Shown here piece by piece: positions 43,874 through 53,671 of a stretch of 53,826 nucleotides of DNA. Positions within the stretch are counted from its first letter, which is position 1. The number at the start of each line of letters is the position of its first letter. The notes below the pieces were generated by a model. It saw only the letters and a program-made list of their open reading frames with translations, was not told the DNA's origin and ran no database searches. Location: NCBI GenBank assembly GCA_025360845.1, contig JANYBJ010000116.1, positions 1-53,826 of the forward strand, given 5' to 3'. A program made the translations under genes and the position numbers. The stretch is from a bacterium (lineage in GTDB: Bacteria > Verrucomicrobiota > Kiritimatiellia > RFP12 > UBA1067).

Positions 43874-46492
43874 CTACACAGTAGCATGATCTTCCGCTTC
43901 CTCACCGGCCGGCGCCTGCCCACCCTCCGCACCGCCGCCGACACGGCCGGGATGCCCCGGCACCTCATTGTCCAAATCAACCAGAATCTCGCGCGTGCCG
44001 GAACCGATCTGCGCCCCGACAATCCCGCGCTCCTCAAGCAAATCCATCAGCCGCGCCGCACGCGTGTAGCCGATGCGCAGCCGGCGTTGCAGCATCGTGG
44101 TGGAGGCGCGCCGCGTGAGGCGGATCACTTCCAGCGCTTTCGGCAGCAGCACATCGTCATCGGCGACCTCCGACTCCTCGCCCGCCTCTTCGCCCGGTTC
44201 GTCATCGCCCTCGCTCATCGCGGCGTCAGGATCGCTTTCCTTGATCTTGTCCAGCCGTCCGATCAGCGCCTGGTCGTAACACGGACGGCAGTGCTCCTTA
44301 ACGAACGCCACCACCCGGGCGATCTCTTCGTCGCTGACCCACGCGCCTTGCGCCCGCATCAGTTGCGAACCCTCTTTCAGGAACAGCATGTCTCCTTTTC
44401 CGATCAGCTCTTCCGCACCGGGGTTGTCGAGGATCGTGCGGCTGTCGTTCGCCTGCGAAACCTTGAAAGCGATGCGCCCGGGAATGTTCGACTTGATCGT
44501 CCCGGTGATCACGTCCACCGAGGGACGTTGGGTGGCGAGGATCAGGTGGATGCCGACCGCACGCGAGAGCGAGGTCAGACGGGCGATCGCCGGCTCGACC
44601 TCTTTGCCCACCGCCGACATGATGTCCGCAACCTCGTCGACCACGATCACGATGTACGGCAGCCGCGCGGGCGTGTCATCCGCCGCCACGGCCACCGGTG
44701 CCGCGGCCGCGCCGTTGTCGCCGAAAAGCTCCTCCTGCTGGGCAACCTGGCGGTTGTTGAACGCCACGATGTTCCGGCACCCGACCTTCTGCAGCATCCG
44801 GTAGCGCTTCTCCATCTCCATGATCGCCCACCGCAACCCGAAGGCCACTTTTTTCGGGTCGTTGATCACGGGCACCAACAGATGCGGCAAGTCGTTGAAA
44901 CAGGTGAACTCCACCCGCTTGGGATCCACCAGGATCAACCGGAGCTGATCCGGCGTGCGGCTCATGAGAAATCCGCACAGGATCGCATTCAGGCACACGC
45001 TCTTGCCGGAGCCGGTGGCGCCCGCCACCAAGAGGTGCGGCGCCTTGGTCAGATCAAAAACCAGGTCGTTGCCGGCCACGTCTTTGCCGAGCAGCAGCGG
45101 CACCTCGCACGTGTTGCGCCTCCATGCCTCGCCCTCGAGAACCTCGCGGAAGGTGACGGCCCTGGCGCGGCGGTTGGGGATTTCCACACCCACCGCGTTC
45201 TTGCCTGGGATCGGAGCCTGCACGCGCAGGCTCGTGGCCTCCAAAGCCATCTGCAGGTTGGCGGTCAGGCTCGCGATGCGCTCGACCTTGATGTTCGGGG
45301 CGGGCCGCAACTCGTACTGCGTCACAACGGGGCCGGGCGTCGTGCCGACCACGTCCACCGGCACATTGAATTGGCGCAGGGTCTCCACCAGCACCGCCGA
45401 AGTCTCCTCGATATTGCCGTGGTCGGCCGTCCCTTGCGGAATCGGATTCAGCAACGTGACCGGCGGCAAAGGATACTCGTCTGGCGCGGGCTGCCCTCCC
45501 TCCGCGGCGACGCTGCCGCGAACCGGCACTTCAGACCGTTTGCGTGCGACCGGTTCCTCGGCCCGCACCGGCGACGCAGCGGGCGGCACACGCTCGGCGG
45601 TGCCCGCCTGACGCGCCCCCTCCGCTCGCCGACGGATCTCGTCAGCCTCGCGCCAAGGAGTCTTCTGCTCGTCAAGTTTCTGTCTCCGGCCAAAGTCACG
45701 CGCCTCCTCATCCGGTTGGCGCTCTTCCTCGCGGGCCTGACGCGCCTGCTCTTTGGCAAGCCGGGCCGCCTCTTTCATCGCCTGCCGCTGCTGACGATCA
45801 CGCTCGCGGGGCGTCAGGCCGTCCTCGATAGCCGTCTCCGACGCGTCGGGCCTCTCTTCCGCCTCGCCGTCGCCGGCGTTCTGCCGCGCCTCCCACCACC
45901 CCGTGAACCGGCCCAACGCCGCAAAGAGTGTGCGCAGACCGATCGCCATGGCCAGCGTGAACAGCATGATGCTGAGCATCAGCATCCCGCCACCCACCGG
46001 GCTGAACCACCGCGCCAACAGGCACGTCATCAGCCCATACCCGATCGCGCCGCCCGCATTGGGCTTGAGGTTCAACTGTTCCAATGCGCCCTCAAAAACC
46101 GTCTCGCCGCCCAACTGCACGAGGCAGCAAAGCGCGATCATGAAAAGCAAGACCCATACTGCACGCCGCCCGAGGCGCACGATTTTGCCGTACAGGAGCA
46201 TGCCGCTGAACAGCAGCACGAAAAAAGGCACCAGCCACAGGGCCAGCCCCATCAGACTGTAGCCGATAAACGCGGACCAAGCACCCACCAGACCGATCAG
46301 ATTCGCGGGCGGGTCAAGCGGCGGCGAATTCAGCCAGGAGATGTCACGCCAGTTGTAAGTCAGCAGGCTCAAGAGCGGGAAGCACGCGATCGGCAACAGC
46401 AGAAACCCCGCCAAACGGCGATGCGCCCGGCGCTCCAGTTCGAGTCGGTCTTGCGAGTTGTTTGTAGAAAGATCGTCCATAACACTAACCAT
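43874..46492 (-). CDS. ftsK: DNA translocase FtsK/SpoIIIE
   Basis: FtsK pumps DNA through the division septum and aids dimer resolution. Four or five N-terminal helices (about 25-190) are followed by a highly charged linker (about 200-340) and the motor: LLVAGATGSGKSVCLNAIL (Walker A), RLILVDPKRVEF, VIVVDEVADIM (Walker B), HLILATQRPSVDVITG and SRTILDNPGAEELIGKGDMLF. The C-terminal gamma domain, VIRLTRRASTTMLQRRLRIGYTRAARLMDLLEERG, binds orienting DNA sites. Length about 872 residues. I chose the ATG at 46492; ATG at 46480 is also possible. It follows cdaR by 11 bp. Confidence 0.93.
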   Translation of the reverse strand: MVSVMDDLSTNNSQDRLELERRAHRRLAGFLLLPIACFPLLSLLTYNWRDISWLNSPPLDPPANLIGLVGAWSAFIGYSLMGLALWLVPFFVLLFSGMLLYGKIVRLGRRAVWVLLFMIALCCLVQLGGETVFEGALEQLNLKPNAGGAIGYGLMTCLLARWFSPVGGGMLMLSIMLFTLAMAIGLRTLFAALGRFTGWWEARQNAGDGEAEERPDASETAIEDGLTPRERDRQQRQAMKEAARLAKEQARQAREEERQPDEEARDFGRRQKLDEQKTPWREADEIRRRAEGARQAGTAERVPPAASPVRAEEPVARKRSEVPVRGSVAAEGGQPAPDEYPLPPVTLLNPIPQGTADHGNIEETSAVLVETLRQFNVPVDVVGTTPGPVVTQYELRPAPNIKVERIASLTANLQMALEATSLRVQAPIPGKNAVGVEIPNRRARAVTFREVLEGEAWRRNTCEVPLLLGKDVAGNDLVFDLTKAPHLLVAGATGSGKSVCLNAILCGFLMSRTPDQLRLILVDPKRVEFTCFNDLPHLLVPVINDPKKVAFGLRWAIMEMEKRYRMLQKVGCRNIVAFNNRQVAQQEELFGDNGAAAAPVAVAADDTPARLPYIVIVVDEVADIMSAVGKEVEPAIARLTSLSRAVGIHLILATQRPSVDVITGTIKSNIPGRIAFKVSQANDSRTILDNPGAEELIGKGDMLFLKEGSQLMRAQGAWVSDEEIARVVAFVKEHCRPCYDQALIGRLDKIKESDPDAAMSEGDDEPGEEAGEESEVADDDVLLPKALEVIRLTRRASTTMLQRRLRIGYTRAARLMDLLEERGIVGAQIGSGTREILVDLDNEVPGHPGRVGGGAEGGQAPAGEEAEDHATV

Positions 46493-46503
46493 CACAGCCC
46501 TGA

Positions 46504-47505
46504 TTACTGCGCGTCGGCAGGCTTAAGGATTAACGGAATCAGTTTAACCGTCACGGGCAGCGCGTTCACCTCGTCGACGGAAAGTCCCTGTTGGACATGG
46601 ACCACCACAGGGACCTCATTCGTCACATTTGGCGTAAGCGGAATATTTCCGTTGACCGAAGCCATGATTTGACTGAAGCTCACGGCTTTGACAACCTCGG
46701 AGCGACCGGTCAGCTCGATATCCACACACTCGGGATCGGTCCTCCAACGGTTGGGCGTTGCAAACGGCTGAGACACAATGACCGGAATGTGTTCAATCTT
46801 GGCGGTGGCCTTCTCGTTGATGATGACCACATTCACCGCCATTTCGGGCGGCTCTACCAACGCGTTCACCGCATCACCGGGAGGAAGGAGCCGCACACGG
46901 GTCGAGAACGTCTGAGACCGCCCGTCCACATTGATCGGCTCGGTCTGGATCTGGACCTTCTCCGAATCCAGCGGGATCAGCAGCCGCCGCGATCCTTTGA
47001 CAACCGCATGGGTCTGGTCGCACACCAGCTCGACCCGCCCGCGTGCCTTGCCCTGCAACTCCGGAGGCGCCACCGACAACCGGAGCGACATCGGCACGTC
47101 AAACTTCACCACCACGACGTCAGGCTCAATCTTCGCCACGCGGACACCTCGGACACCGCGCAGGTTCGAGGTCCCGAGCTTGACATCCACGGTGTCCACC
47201 GGCGTGTTCTTTTTCTGCTTGGGCCTCACCACGCACCGCACGGTCGACGCCACGAGCTGACTCACCTCCGAGTACGAGCCGCGAAGGGTAACCTGCAAGG
47301 ACCGGGGCTCGACCGACTCGATGGCCGCTCCACCGGTACCCGACTCGAACTCCGTCTCGACCGGAATCGTAATCACCCGCACGTGACTGATATCCGCACG
47401 AACAGTAAAGTAGACCAGAACGGCGATCACCAGCGAAAACAGCTTCCAATGCCCGTTATTCAGAAACGCGACCCGAAGGGGTGACGACCCTTTTTCAACC
47501 TGCAT
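46504..47505 (-). CDS. cdaR: CdaR/YbbR-domain protein, regulator of diadenylate cyclase
   Basis: A membrane-anchored extracytoplasmic protein that regulates CdaA in bacteria where both occur. One helix (about 23-40, FSLVIAVLVYFTVRAD) is followed by YbbR-type repeats: VRVITIPVETEFESG, RVAKIEPDVVVVKFD and the later FSTRVRLLPPGDAV units, about three to four modules. The ATG at 47505 is preferred: AGGAGG lies 7 bp upstream, while the ATG at 47511 sits right against it. It overlaps the cdaA stop by 11 bp. Confidence 0.85.
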   Translation of the reverse strand: MQVEKGSSPLRVAFLNNGHWKLFSLVIAVLVYFTVRADISHVRVITIPVETEFESGTGGAAIESVEPRSLQVTLRGSYSEVSQLVASTVRCVVRPKQKKNTPVDTVDVKLGTSNLRGVRGVRVAKIEPDVVVVKFDVPMSLRLSVAPPELQGKARGRVELVCDQTHAVVKGSRRLLIPLDSEKVQIQTEPINVDGRSQTFSTRVRLLPPGDAVNALVEPPEMAVNVVIINEKATAKIEHIPVIVSQPFATPNRWRTDPECVDIELTGRSEVVKAVSFSQIMASVNGNIPLTPNVTNEVPVVVHVQQGLSVDEVNALPVTVKLIPLILKPADAQ

Positions 47506-48355
47506 GGCCATCCCTCCTCGGCGTATCCTTACGCTTCCGCATGAGTTTCGCAGTCCGCACGATCAGCCAATCCAGCACCGACAACGCACGCCGCTTGTCG
47601 TTCGGCATCGCCACACGAAGCCACCGCAGGATCAGCTTGTCGACCTTGTCCTCGCTGTACTGATGCAATCTCCCGTTATAGGCCGCCGAGATCCGTCCGG
47701 TCTCTTCCGAAACCACAATGACGACGGCATCGGTCTCCTCGCTCAGACCCACAGCCGCCCTGTGCCTCATGCCGGACGAGATCAGCTCGCTCTGATTGGA
47801 CACGGGGAACAGACAGTGCGCCGCCGCAATCCGGCCCTCGCGCATGATGATGCCGCCATCGTGCAGCGGCAAAGGCGGAGTGAAAATCGAAATCAAAAGC
47901 TCCTGGCTGACCAACGCGTTGAGTTTAATGCCCGAGTCCTCGTAACTGCAAAGCGAAATGCCGCGTTCCACCGCAATCAGCGCGCCGATTCGCGCCTGTG
48001 AAAGGTTCAGGACGCAGCGGCAGAGCGCCTCCGGCACAGACTCCTGCCGCAGAGCGTACTGCCGGCTGAAGAGGCGCTGGCCGCCGACCAGCGCCAGCAC
48101 GCGGCGGATCTCCTGCTGGAACACCACCACCATGCTCAAGGCGAGATAAATCAAAAGGAAATAGACGACACGCGCCAGCACGTCGAACCGGAAAAGGCTG
48201 GTAAACAACAGCAAGGAGACCACCAGCACGCAGAAACCCAGCAGCACTTGCGCGCTGCGCGTGCCCTTGACATAACGGATCAGCGCATAGACCCCGAAAT
48301 ACAGGATCAGGATCTGAATCACATCGTTAAAACCGATCTGTAGCCCTTCAAACAT
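47495..48355 (-). CDS. cdaA: Diadenylate cyclase CdaA (c-di-AMP synthase)
   Basis: CdaA makes the second messenger c-di-AMP from two ATP and has been linked to potassium, osmotic and cell-wall control. Three N-terminal helices (about 15-80) precede the DisA_N/DAC domain. The substrate motif RHRAA (about 197-201) is intact; the metal-binding DGA motif reads DGG (HDGGIIM, about 165-171), a small change. The ATG at 48355 is preferred over the TTG at 48364 that crowds the AAGGA site. It overlaps the folP end. Many bacteria have cdaA-cdaR-glmM; here ftsK follows cdaR instead, and glmM is not in the window. Confidence 0.9.
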   Translation of the reverse strand: MFEGLQIGFNDVIQILILYFGVYALIRYVKGTRSAQVLLGFCVLVVSLLLFTSLFRFDVLARVVYFLLIYLALSMVVVFQQEIRRVLALVGGQRLFSRQYALRQESVPEALCRCVLNLSQARIGALIAVERGISLCSYEDSGIKLNALVSQELLISIFTPPLPLHDGGIIMREGRIAAAHCLFPVSNQSELISSGMRHRAAVGLSEETDAVVIVVSEETGRISAAYNGRLHQYSEDKVDKLILRWLRVAMPNDKRRALSVLDWLIVRTAKLMRKRKDTPRRDGHAG

Positions 48356-49220
48356 GCGCTTCAAAATCCTTCTGGCTCTCCAATGCCCGCACCACCTCCA
48401 ACGCCTGCCGGGTCGCCTTCACATCATGCACGCGGACCACCGCCGCGCCTTGCAGCGCACACCAAACCGCCGCGCCCACGCTGCCGCCCACGCGTTTGTC
48501 TGCGCACGCCTCGCCGCACAGATCGCCGATGAAGCGCTTGCGCGAAGCGCCGACCAACAGCGGCGCGAGCCGTGCCAGCCGTGCGGTCGCCGCCAAGAGC
48601 GCCACGTTATGCGCCGTCGTTTTCGCAAAACCGATTCCCGGGTCGATCACCACGCGGTCACGCGCGATCCCATGCTCTTCCGCATAAGCCAACGCTGCCT
48701 GAAGCGAGGCTTCGACCTCCGCCACCACATCGTCGTAAACGGCGAATCCCGCCATGGTCTGTGGCGTGCCCCGCATGTGCATCAGCACCACGCCCGCACC
48801 GCTCCCGCAAACCACGCTAGCCATGGCCGCATCCCCCGCGAACGGCAGAATGTCGTTGACGATACACGCCCCGGCCTCAAGCGCCGTCCGCGCCACAGCC
48901 GGTCGCCGCGCATCCACCGAGACCGGCACACCGCTCCGTTCCGCCAGCGCCCGGATCACCGGCAACACCCTCTTCAGTTCCTCCTCCTCGCCGACCTCCG
49001 CGGCACCCGGACGCGTCGACTCGCCGCCGACATCCAGCAGGTCCGCACCCTCGGCCACGAGGTTCATTCCGTGAGCCACGGCCCGTCCGGCGTCGAACCA
49101 TTGCCCGCCGTCGGAAAACGAATCCGGCGTCACATTGACGATGCCCATGATCAGCGTCCGCCCGAGCGGCAGACGCCGATCACAACACCGCCACACGCGT
49201 TTTTCCGCTTCGGCACACAT
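48348..49220 (-). CDS. folP: Dihydropteroate synthase FolP
   Basis: FolP condenses 4-aminobenzoate with 6-hydroxymethyl-dihydropterin diphosphate in folate synthesis and is the sulphonamide target. Signature motifs: GIVNVTPDSFSDGGQW (about 26-41), LDVGGESTRPGA, VNDI, IDPGIGFAKTTAHN and LVGASRKRFIG, ending with VVRVHDV. One motif deviates: SVDARRPAVARTAL, where many enzymes have SVDTxKxxVA. The length of 290 residues is typical. It lies 36 bp after ftsH (an ftsH-folP order also seen in Enterobacteria) and overlaps cdaA. Confidence 0.93.
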   Translation of the reverse strand: MCAEAEKRVWRCCDRRLPLGRTLIMGIVNVTPDSFSDGGQWFDAGRAVAHGMNLVAEGADLLDVGGESTRPGAAEVGEEEELKRVLPVIRALAERSGVPVSVDARRPAVARTALEAGACIVNDILPFAGDAAMASVVCGSGAGVVLMHMRGTPQTMAGFAVYDDVVAEVEASLQAALAYAEEHGIARDRVVIDPGIGFAKTTAHNVALLAATARLARLAPLLVGASRKRFIGDLCGEACADKRVGGSVGAAVWCALQGAAVVRVHDVKATRQALEVVRALESQKDFEAHV

Positions 49221-49256
49221 GGCTCTGACACGCTCCCACGTCCGCGCACACGGTTA

Positions 49257-51326
49257 TTACGGCAAGGGCGGCGGTTGCGAAGCGCCGCTCTCCGCCTGGA
49301 CAGCAGGCGCCGGGTCCAGTTCGGGTTTCGTTTCCGACGCCTGTGTCGGGGCGGCTTGCGCATCGGACTGGCCACCGCTTTTTTCAAGCTTCCGTGCCGC
49401 ACGCTCCTCCTCGCTCAGGATCCGCCCTTCCTTCAGCAGCTCCTCCACATCGCGACCATCCATCGTCTCGGCCTCGAGCAGATGTTCAACCAGTTTTTCC
49501 AGCATCGCACGGTTCTCGGTGATCATCGCTTCCGCCCGCGCATACGCATCGGAAACGAGCCGCTTGACCTCCTCGTCGATCATCTTCGCCGTGTCTTCGC
49601 TGTAGGCCTGGTTGCGCGACACTTCGCGACCGAGAAAGAGCGTCTCCTGATTGTCGCCGAACGATTGGAAGCCGAACACGTCGCTCATGCCGAAGGCGCA
49701 GATCATCTTGCGGGCGGTCTCGCTCGCCATCTTGATGTCCATCCGGGCACCGGTCGAGATATCGCCTGTGAAAAGCCGCTCCGCGATCCGGCCGCCCATC
49801 AGCACCACCAAATAATCCAACAACTCGCACTTGGAGCGGTTGAGCACGTCGCGCTCCGGCAACGACATGGTGGCTCCCAGCGCCTGACCGCGCGGAATGA
49901 TCGTCACCTTGTGCAGCGGCTCGGTGTGCTTGCACAAAACCTGCAGCACGGCGTGCCCCGACTCGTGCCAAGCCGTGATCCGCCGTTCGCGGTCTTCCAT
50001 CGCGCGGCTTCTGCGCTCCCGTCCCCACAGCACTTTGTCGCGGGCCTCCTCGAGGTCGATGTGTTCGACACCCGCCTTGTTTCCGCGTGCGGCCAACAGG
50101 GCCGCCTCGTTCAACAGGTTGGCGAGGTCAGCGCCGGAAAAGCCCGGCGTCCCGCGCGCGATGCGGCCAAGGTCGGCGTTCGCCGCCAACTTGATTTTCT
50201 GCGCGTGCATCTTCAGGATTTCCTCGCGCCCCAACAGCGTCGGCAGGTCGATGATGATCTGACGGTCAAACCGGCCCGGCCGCAGCAGCGCGGGATCCAG
50301 CACATCCGCACGGTTGGTCGCCGCGATGATGATGACGCCATCCGAGGTCTCGAACCCGTCCATTTCCACCAGCAGCGCATTGAGGGTCTGCTCGCGCTCG
50401 TCATGACCGCCGCCGATGCCGGAGAACCGGCTGCGGCCCACCGCGTCGATCTCGTCGATAAAGATCAGGCACGGCGCGTGCTTTTTGCCCTGCTCGAACA
50501 TGTCACGCACGCGGGAGGCGCCCACGCCGACGAACATCTCCACAAAATCCGAGCCGCTGATGCTGAAGAAAGGCACGCCCGCCTCGCCCGCGATCGCCTT
50601 AGCCAAGAGCGTCTTTCCGGTTCCGGGCGGACCCATCAGCAACACGCCCTTGGGAATGCGCCCGCCGAGCTTCTGAAACTTCTGGGGCTCCTTCAGGAAA
50701 TCCACAATCTCCTCAACCTCTTCCTTGGCCTCCTTGATGCCCGCCACGTTCGCGAAGGTCAGTTTCTTCTTGTCCTGGTTCAACATCTTCGCCCGGCTCT
50801 TGCCGAAGCTCATCGCACCCATGTTGGCGGACTTGAGCTGCCTCATGAAAACGAAGTAGAGAATGACGAGGATCACGATGACCGGCAACATCTCCCTCAG
50901 CAGCGAGCCGAAAATGTTGTTGTTGTAGACCAACGGACACGGGATCTGTTTATCCAACAGAAACTGCTCGAGGTTTTCCGTCGGGATCAGGTTCACGCGG
51001 AAACGCTCTTTGGCCTCGCCCTTCTTCGTGCCCCGCAGATACGTCATGCTGTTCGCTTCGCGCACCAGTTCGACCTTTTCGATCTGACCCTGATTCACCA
51101 GCTTGCGGAACTCCAGCTGATCCATGTTCTTGAGTTCACCCTCGGGCTTGTAATAGAACATCCCAAGCATGAAAAGCAGCAACATGCCGACCACAAGCCA
51201 TGCGCCAAAAACCCGCTTCGGAGGCAGGGCGCCTGTCGCCGCGCCCCCCTCCTGCTTGTCGCCTTGGGCGGGCATCACGGGCGGCGTTTTCGGCATCTCC
51301 CTCTTATTCTGATTCTCGTTTGCCAT
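49257..51326 (-). CDS. ftsH: ATP-dependent zinc metalloprotease FtsH
   Basis: FtsH is the membrane AAA+ protease that degrades misfolded and regulatory membrane proteins. Helices at about 40-58 and 145-161 flank a small periplasmic domain. The AAA module has Walker A GPPGTGKT (232-239), Walker B IFIDEID (288-294) and the second region of homology around 337-354. The zinc-binding site is HESGH (454-458). The C terminus is Gln/Pro/Ala-rich. Length 689. First gene of the six-gene operon; no Shine-Dalgarno sequence precedes the ATG, and the promoter candidate leaves almost no leader. Confidence 0.95.
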   Translation of the reverse strand: MANENQNKREMPKTPPVMPAQGDKQEGGAATGALPPKRVFGAWLVVGMLLLFMLGMFYYKPEGELKNMDQLEFRKLVNQGQIEKVELVREANSMTYLRGTKKGEAKERFRVNLIPTENLEQFLLDKQIPCPLVYNNNIFGSLLREMLPVIVILVILYFVFMRQLKSANMGAMSFGKSRAKMLNQDKKKLTFANVAGIKEAKEEVEEIVDFLKEPQKFQKLGGRIPKGVLLMGPPGTGKTLLAKAIAGEAGVPFFSISGSDFVEMFVGVGASRVRDMFEQGKKHAPCLIFIDEIDAVGRSRFSGIGGGHDEREQTLNALLVEMDGFETSDGVIIIAATNRADVLDPALLRPGRFDRQIIIDLPTLLGREEILKMHAQKIKLAANADLGRIARGTPGFSGADLANLLNEAALLAARGNKAGVEHIDLEEARDKVLWGRERRSRAMEDRERRITAWHESGHAVLQVLCKHTEPLHKVTIIPRGQALGATMSLPERDVLNRSKCELLDYLVVLMGGRIAERLFTGDISTGARMDIKMASETARKMICAFGMSDVFGFQSFGDNQETLFLGREVSRNQAYSEDTAKMIDEEVKRLVSDAYARAEAMITENRAMLEKLVEHLLEAETMDGRDVEELLKEGRILSEEERAARKLEKSGGQSDAQAAPTQASETKPELDPAPAVQAESGASQPPPLP

Positions 51327-51335
51327 AAGTTAGAT

Positions 51336-51365
51336 ATAATACTTTTTATGAGCCTGTGCGGGCAA
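51336..51365 (-). promoter_or_regulatory. Promoter candidate for the ftsH operon
   Basis: On the minus strand TTGCCC (51365-51360) and TATTAT (51341-51336) are 18 bp apart. The -10 ends only 9 bp before the ftsH ATG at 51326, so a transcript from here would be leaderless or have a leader of a few bases. Confidence 0.45.
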
Positions 51366-51428
51366 TGTGAAAAATAGGAAATGTGACCCTCTGGCGATAA
51401 TAAATTAAACGGCGTCAACGGACCGGAT

Positions 51429-51458
51429 TTGACACGGCACCGCCTGCGTTGCTATTCT
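51429..51458 (+). promoter_or_regulatory. Promoter for the esterase-citrate synthase pair
   Basis: TTGACA (51429-51434), a perfect -35, and TATTCT (51453-51458), a fair -10, are 18 bp apart, about 70 bp before the ATG at 51528. It faces away from the ftsH promoter. Confidence 0.5.
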
Positions 51459-51527
51459 TATAGATTTAGGAAACACTGGAGGTTACCGCAAGTTGCGGCA
51501 ACTCGTGTACCTGTCTAGGAGCCGCAA

Positions 51528-52307
51528 ATGAAACCGATTGCCACTGCCCTTGTTGCGTGTACGCTGACTGCCACATTGTATGGCGAAACCGTGCGGGAAC
51601 TCACGACACCTGAAGTGTTTAAGACAGCCTCCGGTGAAACGATCAGCTATCGTATCTATCTGCCGAAGAGCATCCCCGCCGGCAAGAAACTGCCGCTCGT
51701 GCTCTTCCTGCACGGAGCGGGAGAGCGCGGCAACGACAACAGCAGCCAGCTCAAACACGGCGTCATGCCGCTGATCAAGTTTTGCACATCAACGAACGCC
51801 CCCGCCATCATCCTTGCGCCTCAGTGCCCCAACGACATGCAGTGGGTCAACGTTCCGTGGTCGGAAAAAAGCCATACCATGCCAGCCGAGCCCTCGCAGC
51901 CCATGAAGCTGGCGCTGGCGCTGCTTCGCGAGAAAATGAAGACGCTGCCCGTCGACTCCGCACGCGTCTATGTGACCGGACTCTCCATGGGCGGCTATGG
52001 CACCTGGGACGCCATCCAACGTGAACCCGCGCTTTTCGCTGCGGCCATGCCGGTGTGCGGCGGCGGCGACACCGCCTGCGCGCCTGCCATCAAGCACATC
52101 CCCATCTGGGTGTTCCATGGCGAGCAGGACGGTGCCGTGCCGGTCGAACGCTCCCGCGACATGTTCAAGGCGCTCCAGGCCTGCGGCAGCAAAGCCCAGT
52201 ACCGCGAATACCCCGGCGCCGGACACGATGTCTGGTCAAGCACGTATGACGATCCTGCGGTGCTGGCCTGGTTCTTCGCGCAGCGCCTGAAGCCATCTCC
52301 TCGTTAA
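51528..52307 (+). CDS. Secreted alpha/beta-hydrolase (prolyl-oligopeptidase/esterase-like)
   Basis: A 259-residue secreted serine hydrolase of the phospholipase/carboxylesterase or feruloyl-esterase-like type. A signal peptide (MKPIATALVACTLTATLYGE) is followed by VLFLHGAGERGND (oxyanion region), the nucleophile elbow GLSMGGYGTWD (Ser at about 152), WVFHGEQDGAVPVERS with the catalytic Asp, and GAGHDVW with the His. All catalytic elements are present. An AGGAG site precedes the ATG. It lies 35 bp upstream of citrate synthase, an unusual pairing that may be chance. Confidence 0.85.
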   Translation: MKPIATALVACTLTATLYGETVRELTTPEVFKTASGETISYRIYLPKSIPAGKKLPLVLFLHGAGERGNDNSSQLKHGVMPLIKFCTSTNAPAIILAPQCPNDMQWVNVPWSEKSHTMPAEPSQPMKLALALLREKMKTLPVDSARVYVTGLSMGGYGTWDAIQREPALFAAAMPVCGGGDTACAPAIKHIPIWVFHGEQDGAVPVERSRDMFKALQACGSKAQYREYPGAGHDVWSSTYDDPAVLAWFFAQRLKPSPR

Positions 52308-52342
52308 TGTTGTTCGTGATTCTGTATTGAAAAGGTGTTTTG

Positions 52343-53671
52343 ATGCGTAACGTAAAGACCGTGCCTGCGACCGAAACGGCCACGCTGACTCTGCGTGGCC
52401 AGACCTATGAGTTCCCCGTGACCGTTGGCACCGAAAATGAAGTCGCGATCGACATTGCGACGTTGCGCAAGAAGACCGGCGTGGTCACGCTCGATTACGG
52501 GTACATGAACACGGGGTCCTGCGAAAGCTCCATCACCTTCCTCGACGGCGAAAAAGGCATTCTGCGTTACCGCGGCTACCCCGTCGAAGAGCTGGCAAAG
52601 AACTCGCGTTTCGTCGAGGTGGCGTACCTGCTGATCAACGGCCACATGCCGAACGAGCGCGAGCGCGAGCAGTGGTCCAATCTGCTTAACAGCCACTCCA
52701 TGATGCACGAGGATATGCGCCACCTGTTTTACCAATATCCCGAGCACTCGCATCCCATGGCGATTCTCTCGGCGATGGTCGTGTCACTCTCCACGTATTA
52801 CCCCGAGTTGTCGCAGCACCGTCCCGATGAGCCGGAGGAGGCCATCACCATTGCCGCCACGCGTCTGATGAGCAAGGTGCGGACGATCGCGGCGTTCTCA
52901 TATAAAAAATCGATCGGTGAACCGTTCGTCTATCCGCGCCACGACCTCAAGTACTGCGCGAATTTCCTGAACATGATGTTCAGTTCGCCCGTTTGCCCCT
53001 ACGAGATCCGTCCCGAAGTGGTGCAGGCTCTCAATGTCCTGCTGATTCTTCATGCAGACCACGAGCAGAACTGTTCGACCGCCGCCGTACGTCTCGTCGG
53101 CAGCGCCCGCGTGAACCTCTACGCCGCCGTTGGCGCGGGCATTTGTGCCCTGTGGGGGCCGCTTCACGGGGGCGCCAACCAGATGGTCGTCGATATGTTA
53201 GAGGAGATCCAACGAAGTGGCCAAGGCGTGAAAAGTTATATTGAAAAGGTCAAGTCGTCCAAGGGTAAGATGCTGCTCTATGGTTTCGGGCACCGCGTGT
53301 ACAAGAACTACGATCCGCGTGCGCTGATCATCAAGACGAGCTGTCACAACATGCTCAACGCGCTCAAGTTCCATGATCCCCTGCTCGACATCGCGCTGGA
53401 ACTAGAGCAGATCGCTATGAGCGACGCTTACTTCACCGAGCGAAACCTGTATCCGAACGTGGATTTCTACAGCGGCATCATTTACCGCGCGATCGGCATC
53501 CCCAAAGAGATGTTCACGGTGATGTTCGCGCTGGGACGCCTGCCGGGCTGGATCGCCCAGTGGAAAGAGGCCCGCGAAGACCCTCGCTTCAAGCTGCAGC
53601 GCCCGCGGCAGATCTATGTGGGCCCCCGCATGCGCCTCATGGACAACGGGGACATGACCCGCGAGACGTAA
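52343..53671 (+). CDS. gltA: Citrate synthase (type II)
   Basis: Citrate synthase joins acetyl-CoA and oxaloacetate at the entry to the TCA cycle. The 443-residue type II (hexameric, proteobacterial-like) protein has an N-terminal beta-domain, then GILRYRGYPVEEL, SARVNLYAAVGAGICALWGPLHGGANQ with the active-site His, YGFGHRVYKNYDPRA with the second His, and NVDFYSGIIY with the catalytic Asp. The C terminus, RPRQIYVGP, is standard. The ATG at 52343 has AAAAGG upstream; a TTG one codon earlier is less likely. Confidence 0.95.
   Translation: MRNVKTVPATETATLTLRGQTYEFPVTVGTENEVAIDIATLRKKTGVVTLDYGYMNTGSCESSITFLDGEKGILRYRGYPVEELAKNSRFVEVAYLLINGHMPNEREREQWSNLLNSHSMMHEDMRHLFYQYPEHSHPMAILSAMVVSLSTYYPELSQHRPDEPEEAITIAATRLMSKVRTIAAFSYKKSIGEPFVYPRHDLKYCANFLNMMFSSPVCPYEIRPEVVQALNVLLILHADHEQNCSTAAVRLVGSARVNLYAAVGAGICALWGPLHGGANQMVVDMLEEIQRSGQGVKSYIEKVKSSKGKMLLYGFGHRVYKNYDPRALIIKTSCHNMLNALKFHDPLLDIALELEQIAMSDAYFTERNLYPNVDFYSGIIYRAIGIPKEMFTVMFALGRLPGWIAQWKEAREDPRFKLQRPRQIYVGPRMRLMDNGDMTRET

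Noticed and set aside
43781..46672. Very long plus-strand frame (963 codons) opposite ftsK
   Set aside because: It is antisense to a clear FtsK with all motor motifs; its His/Arg-rich product has no recognisable domain. It is a by-product of GC-rich codon use.
48354..51377. Plus-strand frame of 1007 codons opposite folP and ftsH
   Set aside because: It covers two well-supported genes on the other strand and gives a low-complexity His/Arg-rich product.
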